Both the position numbers and the translations under genes were made by a program. From VRUE01 sp963837735 (GTDB lineage: Bacteria > Actinomycetota > Thermoleophilia > Solirubrobacterales > 70-9), in NCBI GenBank assembly GCA_963837735.1, contig CAWIOM010000004.1, forward strand, positions 372,001 to 436,000: a stretch of 64,000 bases of DNA, read 5' to 3'. This document shows, one piece after another, positions 58,023-64,000 of this stretch. How positions within the stretch are numbered: the first letter of the stretch is position 1; the number at the start of each line of letters is the position of its first letter. The notes beneath the pieces were generated by a model that was not told where the DNA came from, ran no database searches, and worked only from the letters and a program-made list of their open reading frames with translations.

Positions 58023-59500
58023 GCGCCACTCCTCATCAGCGCTTCGACGATGTCGGAGCCCGGCAGGGCATAGGCGGCCACGGACAGTCCGAGCAGGGCG
58101 ACGGCCGCCGCACCGGCGAGCACCGCGATCGCGTGGGCCGAGCGGGTGGACCTCCGCGACCGCCGTCCCTCCCCCAGGACGCCCTCGAGCAGGGCGTGGG
58201 CGAGCCCGAGGAAGCCGAGCGCAAGCAGGACCGCGGCAATCGATGAGACGGCGATCAGGCCGGCGTCCATCCCGCCCAGCAGGATCATCACCTCGGAGAC
58301 GAAGAGCGGCGAGGGCGGCAGGCCGGAGAGCGTCACGAGACTCACCGACATCGCCGTCGCCGTCAGCGCGCTCGTGCGGCCCACGCCCCGCGGCGCACTC
58401 TCGGCGGTGCTCGGATCCTGGCGGAGCAGAGGGATCGCCGTGTAGAAGCCGAGCGCCTTGGCCAGCCCGTGACCGGCGACGTGGACGACGACGCCGGCGA
58501 TCGCCAGCGGCGTGCCGAAGCCGATCCCGATGGCGAGAACGCCCATGTGCTCGAGGCTCGAGTAGGCAAGCAGGCGCTTCCAGGGCAGCGGCCGCCAGAG
58601 GAAGGGGATCGCGACGAGCAGGGAGACGAGGCCGAAGCCGATGAACAGCTCCCGGACCGTGCCCGCACCGAGCGCCGCCTGGAGGGCGAGCTTCGCCCGC
58701 CAGGCGATCAGCAAGACGGTCGGGAGCAGCGCCGCCGAGAGCATCGCGCTGACGGGGGGTGGGGCCTCGCTGTGGGCGTCGGGCAACCAGTTGTGCACCG
58801 GCGCCCAGCCGATCTTGCTCGCCAGCCCGACCAGAATCAGGACGAAGGCGACGAGAGTCGCCTCCCGGGGAAGGACGTCGCCGCTCTGGGCGAGCACACG
58901 CCAGTCGAGTCGAGCGAGGCCCGAGCCGTGAGGGCCGACGGCGACGTAGAGAACGACGATCCCGAGCAGGGCTATGGCGAGGCCGAGAGTCGTCAGGACG
59001 ATGTACTTCCAGCCCGCCTCGAGCGCGCTGCGCCTGCCGCTGAAGGCGACGAGCAGGGCCGAGGCGGCGGTGGTCGCCTCGATCAGCAGCCAGGCGAGCG
59101 CCAGATTGCCCGCCAGCGGCAGCGCGAGCAGGGCCACCCAGAAGAGGAAGAAGGCGGCGTAATACCAAGCGTGGGAGCGTCGCGCCGTGAACCAGCTGCG
59201 GCCCGAGTGGCGCAGGTAGAAAGGCGACATCGCGGCGCTGGCGAAGCCGACCACGGCGACCAGCGCCAGGAACACCCCGGCGGCCGGATCGAGGAGGTAC
59301 CAGCTCTCCCTGGCGGCGACACCAGGGGCCGCAGCGAGCGCGATCACGGCCGCCGTCAATGCCAGTGCCGCGGTAAGTGCCGCCGCTGCCAGGCTGAGGC
59401 GATCGGCGGCGGCGGGCGTGGGCATCAGGGCCACCAGCAGGGCCGCGCCCATCGGGACCGCGAGCACGGCGACGATCAGCGGCGTGGCGGCGTCAGTCAC
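58019..59500 (-). CDS. HyfF/NuoN-like antiporter-type membrane subunit
   Basis: A 493-residue, roughly 14-helix subunit. Conserved Glu/Lys motifs: SWYLLDPAAGVFL, WLLIEATTAASALLVAF, VGLASKIGWAPVHNWLPDAH with the Lys, SAMLSAALLPTVLLI and YSSLEHMGVLAIG. The family couples electron transfer to proton or sodium translocation. The start overlaps HyfE by 8 bp. No frameshift. Confidence 0.85.
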   Translation of the reverse strand: MTDAATPLIVAVLAVPMGAALLVALMPTPAAADRLSLAAAALTAALALTAAVIALAAAPGVAARESWYLLDPAAGVFLALVAVVGFASAAMSPFYLRHSGRSWFTARRSHAWYYAAFFLFWVALLALPLAGNLALAWLLIEATTAASALLVAFSGRRSALEAGWKYIVLTTLGLAIALLGIVVLYVAVGPHGSGLARLDWRVLAQSGDVLPREATLVAFVLILVGLASKIGWAPVHNWLPDAHSEAPPPVSAMLSAALLPTVLLIAWRAKLALQAALGAGTVRELFIGFGLVSLLVAIPFLWRPLPWKRLLAYSSLEHMGVLAIGIGFGTPLAIAGVVVHVAGHGLAKALGFYTAIPLLRQDPSTAESAPRGVGRTSALTATAMSVSLVTLSGLPPSPLFVSEVMILLGGMDAGLIAVSSIAAVLLALGFLGLAHALLEGVLGEGRRSRRSTRSAHAIAVLAGAAAVALLGLSVAAYALPGSDIVEALMRSGA

Positions 59501-60110
59501 GAAGCCCCCGGAGGAGGTCGGTGTCGCCCGAGCCCACCTCGCCGTGGATCTTCTGAGTGAAGGCGGCGGCGACGGTAACGACGAGCACCAGGTCGAAGAG
59601 GACTCCCAGCTCGATCGCGAACGGCAGCCCCTCCGGAGCTGAGATCGCGAGCAGGTAGATGCCGTTCTCTGCGACGAGGATGCCGAGAACCTGTACGAGC
59701 GCCGGCCTGCGCATGATCACGATCGCTATCCCCAGGCAGAGCAGCGCCACCGCACCGTGCTCGGCGGGCTGGTCCCCGAACCCGAGCGGCGGGATCGACG
59801 CGATCGCGGCGAGCACGACGACGACCGAGACGAGCAGCCGGATCAGGACCGTCGTCGCGGGAACGACCAGGTAGGGCTCCGGGGTGCGGCGGCGGGTGAA
59901 GGCGAGCAGCGCAGGAAGGGCGACTGCACGGACCAGGAGGATGACGGCGGCGACCGCGAACCCCGCCGGTCGATCCCCCGTGAGCAGGAGGGCCGCGACG
60001 CCGAGCAGCAGCGCTTGGGCAGCAACCAGCAGCGTCGCCAGGCTGCGGCGGCGGACGAGCATCACGCCGAAGCCGAGGGCGACGAGCGCGGTTATCGCTG
60101 CGGGGGCCAC
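59493..60110 (-). CDS. HyfE-like membrane subunit
   Basis: A 205-residue subunit with about six helices. The C-terminal half is NuoK-like (ALLCLGIAIVIMRRPALVQVLG, LVAENGIYLLAISAPEGLPF) with the helix Glu expected of this family. GTG 60110 begins one base after the upstream stop. No frameshift. Confidence 0.8.
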   Translation of the reverse strand: MAPAAITALVALGFGVMLVRRRSLATLLVAAQALLLGVAALLLTGDRPAGFAVAAVILLVRAVALPALLAFTRRRTPEPYLVVPATTVLIRLLVSVVVVLAAIASIPPLGFGDQPAEHGAVALLCLGIAIVIMRRPALVQVLGILVAENGIYLLAISAPEGLPFAIELGVLFDLVLVVTVAAAFTQKIHGEVGSGDTDLLRGLRD

Positions 60111-60111
60111 C

Positions 60112-61023
60112 TCAGCTCACCAACCAGCTGACCAGACCGACGAGCGCGAGAAGGCAGCCGGCGGCGAGCAGCCCCGGAGCCCGCAGGATCCTCATCTTCG
60201 CCTGCGCCGTCTCGGTGAGCGCGAGCGCCGCGCAGAGCAGCGCGACTCCCCCGGCCAGCCAGGCGAAGCGGGCACCGAACCCGCCCCAGTGAGGAAGGAA
60301 AAGCTCGGCGGCGACGACGAGCACGAGCCAGTGCCGCGCGGCGGCGCTCCACTCCAGCAACGCCAGGTCGCGGCCGCCGTACTCGAGCAGTGGTCCCTCG
60401 TGGATCATCGTCAGCTCGAGGTGGGTGTCGGGGTTGTCGACCGGCTGGCGGCCGGTCTCGAAGAGGACGACGAGACCGAAGGCGGCGGCAGCGCACCAGT
60501 GGGCGGGTTCGCTCCAGACCGCGGAGCCGCCGGCGCCGGTGCTCATCGCCACGAGATCGGTGCTGCCGACGGGCAGCGCCGCGAGGACCAGCGCCAGCAC
60601 CAGCAGCGCCTCGGCGAAGACCGAGAGGGTCAGGTCGCGGCTTGCTCCCATCAGCGCGAATCCCGATCCCGTGTCCCAGCTCGCCGCGGCGAGGGCGAAG
60701 CGGGCGAGGGCGAAGAGGCCGACGAGGACCAGGGCGTCGTTGCCGAGCGGCCAGTCGGGTGAGAGGCCGGCGATCGGGACGAGGAAGAGAGCCAGGGCCA
60801 TCGAGGCGGCGACAAGGCACGGCGCCAGCCGGTAGATGAGGGTGGTCGGCTGTGGGTCGACGAGGGACTTTCCCCAAAGGCGGCGCAGCTCTCGGTAGGG
60901 CTGAAGTGGAGACGCGCCGCGACGCCCCTGCAAGCGAGCCTTGACGGATTGGATCGTCCCGGGGAGCAGCGGCGCCAGGGCGAGCCCGCCGAGGATCTGG
61001 ATCAGGCCGGCGAGCGCGGTCAC
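60112..61023 (-). CDS. HyfC/NuoH-like membrane subunit
   Basis: A 303-residue subunit with about eight helices. Conserved loop residues: QGRRGASPLQPYRELRRLWG, ASWDTGSGFALMGASRD, and FETGRQPVDNPDTHLELTMIHEG, the quinone/hydrogenase interface loops of NuoH/HyfC. GTG 61023 overlaps the preceding stop (GTGA). No frameshift. Confidence 0.87.
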   Translation of the reverse strand: MTALAGLIQILGGLALAPLLPGTIQSVKARLQGRRGASPLQPYRELRRLWGKSLVDPQPTTLIYRLAPCLVAASMALALFLVPIAGLSPDWPLGNDALVLVGLFALARFALAAASWDTGSGFALMGASRDLTLSVFAEALLVLALVLAALPVGSTDLVAMSTGAGGSAVWSEPAHWCAAAAFGLVVLFETGRQPVDNPDTHLELTMIHEGPLLEYGGRDLALLEWSAAARHWLVLVVAAELFLPHWGGFGARFAWLAGGVALLCAALALTETAQAKMRILRAPGLLAAGCLLALVGLVSWLVS

Positions 61024-62972
61024 CCGATCGCTCCCGCTCGAACCAGGGCGAGGACCCCGAGGAGGAGGACGAGGAGATAGGCGGCGTAGGCTCGGATGCT
61101 GCCGGACTGCAGACGGCGGGCGATCGCGGCGCTCGCCAGGGCGCCGCGCTGCGCGGGCCCGTAGAGCAGCGTGTCGAACAGATGGGGAATCTCGCCGCGG
61201 TAACGAACAGACTGGAGCCGGCCGTGCTCGCGGACGGCGACGACTTCGCGACGGGGCCGCAGGACCACCTCCAGGACCAGCCGCAGCGGCTTCGTGAAGC
61301 CGGCCGAGCTCCAATCGAGCCGCCGCTCGACCTGTTGGCCGCAGGCCCAGGCGGGGACGGGAGCGCTCCGCCGCGATCCTCGCAGGCCCCAAACGAGGCC
61401 GGTCAGGGCCAGAAGGCCGAACAGGAGCCACGGGGAGGGCAGCGAGCCGGTGCCGGGGATCGCCAGGCTCGGCTCCGCCGCCAGGCTCTGCGGCTGGGGA
61501 GCCAGTTCCATCAAGGGCGAGATCAGCAGGCCGGGGGCGGCACCGAGGGCGACGCAACAGCCGGCCAGGAAGACCGGCGCCGCTCGCATGCCAGTGCTCG
61601 CCTCGACCGCCTCCTCCGCCTCCCGCCGCCGCGGGGAGCCCAACAGCACCAGGCCGGCCACCTTGACGAAGCAAAAGAGGGCCAGTGCCGCAGTCGCCGC
61701 AAGGCCCGCCGCCGCCACGGCCCCGGCCAGGCCGATCCCGAGCGCCGGGCCAAGGGCGACGTGCACCAGCGCCTGCAGAGTGAGCCACTCCGAGGCGAAG
61801 CCGTTGAGCGGCGGCAGGCCGGCGATCGCCATCGATCCCACCAGAAAGGCCCCGCCTGTCCACGGCATGCGCCTCAACAGCCCACCGATCCGGTCGAGGT
61901 CAAGTGAGCCCAGCGCGCGCTCGAAGGATCCGGCCGCGAGGAACAGCAGCGCCTTGAACACCGCGTGGTTGAGGATGTGCAGGAGCGCCGCGGCGAAGGC
62001 GATCGCTGCCCAGGTGGAGTCGCCCTCGCCTGCGAAGAGAATCGAGGTCCCGAGCCCGAGCGCGACGATCCCGACGTTCTCGATGGAGTGAAAGGCGAGC
62101 AGTCGCTTGAGGTCGTGCTGGACCAGGGCATAGAGCACGCCGCCCAGCGACGAAAGCAGCCCGATGGCGAGGACCACCAGCCCCGCCCACAGGGGAGCCG
62201 GAGCGGCCCACTCGAAGAGGACGCGGATCAGCCCGTAGAGGGCGACCTTGATCATCACCCCCGACATCAACGCGGAGATGTGGCTGGGGGCGACGGGATG
62301 AGCGCGAGGCAGCCACGAGTGCAGGGGCATCAGGCCCGCCTTGGTGCCGAAGCCGACGATCGCGGCGGCGATCACGAAGGCCTGGACACCGGCGCCCTGT
62401 GCGACGAGCGCCCCGGGATCGCCGAGCGCGCCGTAATGGGCCAGCGCGAGCACGGAGATCCAGACACCGACGCCGCCGAGGTGGGTGACAGCCAGGTAGA
62501 CGTAGACGGCGCGGCGAACCGTGGCGTCCCCGCGACGCACGAGGATCGCCGCCGCCGGCACCAGGGTCATCAGCTCCCAACAGGCGAGGAATGTGGATGG
62601 GTCCCGGGCCGTGACGACGCCGGCCAGGGCGATCAGGAACAGACCGCCGAGGGCGACCAGGGCCCGGTCGTGCGCAACACCGGCCAGGTAACTTCGCGAG
62701 TAGACCAGGGCCGGAGCGCCGATCAGCGCAAGGGTGGCCAGGAAGAAGCCGGTGAGGCCGTCGACCCCCAGGGCCGGGCGCAGGGCGCTTCGGAAGGCGG
62801 TGCCGAGCTCGGGGGCACCAAACAGCACGAGGGCGCCGCCGATGCCCAGAAGTGCAATCCCCACCGCCTGAAGGACCACTGCGGTGGGGATAGCCCCGAG
62901 CAGGACCGGCAGGACGGTCCCGGCAACGAGCAGGCCGGCGCCAAGCAGGACGAGAAATTCCAATCCGCTCAC
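61020..62972 (-). CDS. HyfB-like proton-pumping membrane subunit
   Basis: A 650-residue NuoL/HyfB-like subunit of about 16 helices from GTG 62972 (VSGLEFLVLLG). Motifs: FLACWELMTLVPAAAILV with a helix Glu, GFGTKAGLMPLHSWLPRAHPVAPSH with the conserved Lys, GVMIKVALYGLIRV, LAFHSIENVGIVALG and HILNHAVFKALLFL. The first gene of the operon HyfB-HyfC-HyfE-HyfF-HyfG-HyfI. A palindrome lies 105 bp upstream. No ferredoxin-like HyfA or HyfH gene and no Hyp maturation gene is adjacent. Confidence 0.87.
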   Translation of the reverse strand: MSGLEFLVLLGAGLLVAGTVLPVLLGAIPTAVVLQAVGIALLGIGGALVLFGAPELGTAFRSALRPALGVDGLTGFFLATLALIGAPALVYSRSYLAGVAHDRALVALGGLFLIALAGVVTARDPSTFLACWELMTLVPAAAILVRRGDATVRRAVYVYLAVTHLGGVGVWISVLALAHYGALGDPGALVAQGAGVQAFVIAAAIVGFGTKAGLMPLHSWLPRAHPVAPSHISALMSGVMIKVALYGLIRVLFEWAAPAPLWAGLVVLAIGLLSSLGGVLYALVQHDLKRLLAFHSIENVGIVALGLGTSILFAGEGDSTWAAIAFAAALLHILNHAVFKALLFLAAGSFERALGSLDLDRIGGLLRRMPWTGGAFLVGSMAIAGLPPLNGFASEWLTLQALVHVALGPALGIGLAGAVAAAGLAATAALALFCFVKVAGLVLLGSPRRREAEEAVEASTGMRAAPVFLAGCCVALGAAPGLLISPLMELAPQPQSLAAEPSLAIPGTGSLPSPWLLFGLLALTGLVWGLRGSRRSAPVPAWACGQQVERRLDWSSAGFTKPLRLVLEVVLRPRREVVAVREHGRLQSVRYRGEIPHLFDTLLYGPAQRGALASAAIARRLQSGSIRAYAAYLLVLLLGVLALVRAGAIG

Positions 62973-63076
62973 GCCCGGGCCCCGGCGGCCGGCGCAGGCG
63001 CTTCGCATCGAGATTTTGCGTCGGTCGAAATGTCAGGCTCACTTTCGTTATCTCAACCGCGCGCGAAGACGACCGA

Positions 63077-63090
63077 GACCCCATGGGGTC
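63077..63090. promoter_or_regulatory. 14-bp palindrome upstream of the hydrogenase operon
   Basis: GACCCCA and TGGGGTC meet as one perfect palindrome about 105 bp before the first hydrogenase-operon start. It may be an operator; the 175-bp gap (62973-63147) shows nothing else clear. Confidence 0.35.
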
Positions 63091-63147
63091 GCTCCGGGCA
63101 CCTCGCGCCGCCGCCCAATTGCCGGCAGGGACGCCGCGGCCCGCGGG

Positions 63148-63468
63148 TCAGTGCCGGAGCGGCGGAGAAGAGGTAGGCGAGGGGCGGCGGCCCAGCTCCT
63201 CGATCACGTTCGACAGCCAAGCGCGGTCACGCTCGGGGACGAGCCGAGCCCTGCTGCGCACGTGTCGCATCAACGCACGGGCGGTGCCCGTCGCGTAGGT
63301 GGCGCCGGTCAAGGCGAAGCGGCCGTCGGCCAACTGGACCAGCGCCGCACCCCTGCCCCGGAGAATCTCCCTGGCCACCCGAATGCCGAATACCTCGCGT
63401 GGCACATCCTGCTCGCCCCAATCGGAACGCCAGGGCCCAGCGGTGAAGATCGGGCGTCGCGCCTTCAT
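63148..63468 (-). CDS. Hypothetical protein in an ArsR operon
   Basis: A 106-residue, basic and soluble protein: EQDVPREVFGIRVAREILRG, ALVQLADGRFALTGATYATG and RALMRHVRSRARLVPERDRAW. Its ATG overlaps the ArsR stop (ATGA). No domain was recognised; a role in the same stress response as ArsR is likely from position only. Confidence 0.6.
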   Translation of the reverse strand: MKARRPIFTAGPWRSDWGEQDVPREVFGIRVAREILRGRGAALVQLADGRFALTGATYATGTARALMRHVRSRARLVPERDRAWLSNVIEELGRRPSPTSSPPLRH

Positions 63469-63836
63469 CGGCGTTTGGCGCCGACCGTGCGAGAGGCCCG
63501 CGGCGGGTCGCCCAGATCGTCGAGCAGGGCGTGAGATTCCTCTAGGTAGGAACTGATCAGCTGCCGGGCCGTTTCGAGCAATTGGAAGGTGCGCGGGTCA
63601 CGCACCCGGTAGTAGACGCTCGTCCCCTCCCGCCGCGACTCGAGCAGTCCCTGCCGCCGCATCGCCGCAAGGTGCTGGGAAGCGCCGCTGGAGTCGATCC
63701 CGAGCTCAGCCTGCAGTGCGCCGACCGTCAGCTCGCCGTCCCTGAGCAACTCCAAAATGCGCACCCGCGCCGGATGGCCGAGGGTCCGGAAGAAGTCGGC
63801 CTTGACTCTGTGGATCGGCTGTGGAGGGCGACTCAT
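63465..63836 (-). CDS. ArsR family transcriptional regulator
   Basis: A 123-residue winged-helix repressor: ADFFRTLGHPARVRILELLR at the start, recognition helix GIDSSGASQHLAAMRRQGLL, wing REGTSVYYRVRDP and a helical tail. No clear metal-binding Cys pair is present, so it may sense something other than arsenic. It is divergent from the partial gene at the right edge, with an AT-rich palindrome between. Confidence 0.88.
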   Translation of the reverse strand: MSRPPQPIHRVKADFFRTLGHPARVRILELLRDGELTVGALQAELGIDSSGASQHLAAMRRQGLLESRREGTSVYYRVRDPRTFQLLETARQLISSYLEESHALLDDLGDPPRASRTVGAKRR

Positions 63837-63852
63837 GTCACGAAAATAGCAT

Positions 63853-63872
63853 ATCTTAAAAAATGTTAAGAT
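63853..63872. promoter_or_regulatory. AT-rich palindrome, likely ArsR operator
   Basis: ATCTTAA and TTAAGAT are perfect arms around AAAATG. It is the most AT-rich spot in the window, 17 bp from the ArsR start and 8 bp from the start of the divergent gene. This fits an ArsR/SmtB-type operator and shared promoter region. Confidence 0.7.
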
Positions 63873-63879
63873 TAATACA

Positions 63880-64000
63880 ATGCAAGTAGTACCTACCGAA
63901 TCCTACGAGGAGCGCCTGCGGATCCGCGTCGTTCGTGGTGGTCCAGACGGCGTCGCGGCCGCGGTGGCGCTGATGGAACGGCATGACCCCGCGTCTCTCG
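63880..64000 (+). CDS. Partial open frame at the right edge
   Basis: ATG at 63880 opens MQVVPTESYEERLRIRVV, then RGGPDGVAAAVALMERHDPASL with no stop before the edge. It begins beside the ArsR operator and is divergent from arsR, so it is probably an ArsR target. Too short to identify. Confidence 0.55.
   Translation, partial: MQVVPTESYEERLRIRVVRGGPDGVAAAVALMERHDPASL

Overview
The window is very GC-rich DNA (AT-rich only in a few short spots) with short or overlapping gene junctions (ATGA, GTGA and TTGA), many GTG and TTG starts, and actinobacterial marker genes. These include an mIHF-type integration host factor, an actinobacterial-type HemQ, two YrbE/MlaE permeases with an Mkl-type ATPase, a DUF3618/holin/DUF4235 trio and an adrenodoxin-reductase-type FprA. 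I read it as a chromosomal segment of a deep-branching, Thermoleophilia/Solirubrobacterales-like actinobacterium. The phylum is well supported; the class is an inference. No rRNA, tRNA, CRISPR array, transposase or integrase was seen.

Layout. 1-7 kb: a GGDEF/EAL protein, two copies of a structured palindromic repeat, a DNA glycosylase, a divergent GNAT / serine-palmitoyltransferase-like pair, and mIHF. 7-14 kb: one long leftward operon with two MlaE permeases, an ATPase, an MMPL/RND exporter, a redoxin, a B3/B4 protein and two small proteins. 14-22 kb: a lipoprotein, a PQQ sugar dehydrogenase, an aldehyde dehydrogenase and metH behind a SAM riboswitch. 21.7-28.3 kb: a secreted protein behind a cyclic-di-GMP riboswitch, a membrane HD-GYP protein, a glycosyltransferase-flippase fusion, and a membrane phosphatase-like protein with two palindromic repeats inside its reading frame. 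28-33 kb: HemQ, FprA, BolA, Grx4, an A-type Fe-S carrier and DegV. 34-41 kb: envelope proteins, a TetR/nitrilase operon with its operator, an SDR, a 1009-residue cyclase-ATPase-TPR regulator and an epimerase. 41-55 kb: acyl-CoA metabolism (MerR, CaiB, OsmC, BKACE, carboxyltransferase, enoyl-CoA hydratase, two acyl-CoA dehydrogenases). 55.8-63 kb: a six-gene membrane-bound group-4-like [NiFe] hydrogenase operon. The right edge holds an ArsR gene, its likely operator and the start of one more gene.

How the parts work together. Cyclic-di-GMP appears three times (GGDEF/EAL enzyme, HD-GYP enzyme, riboswitch), with the last two adjacent and divergent. The 41-55 kb block looks like a CoA-thioester breakdown module, and two of its genes carry a similar inverted-repeat motif upstream. 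The hydrogenase operon couples a catalytic module (NuoB-, NuoC- and NuoD-like parts) to four membrane subunits, as in proton-pumping formate hydrogenlyase-type complexes.

Data quality. About 30 apparent one-base frameshifts and one in-frame stop interrupt otherwise conserved genes, including four frameshifts plus the stop in metH. Other stretches (37-41 kb, 45.3-46.9 kb, 51.6-54.1 kb, 55.8-63 kb) are clean. I treat most breaks as consensus errors, give one span per gene, and note where the frame changes.
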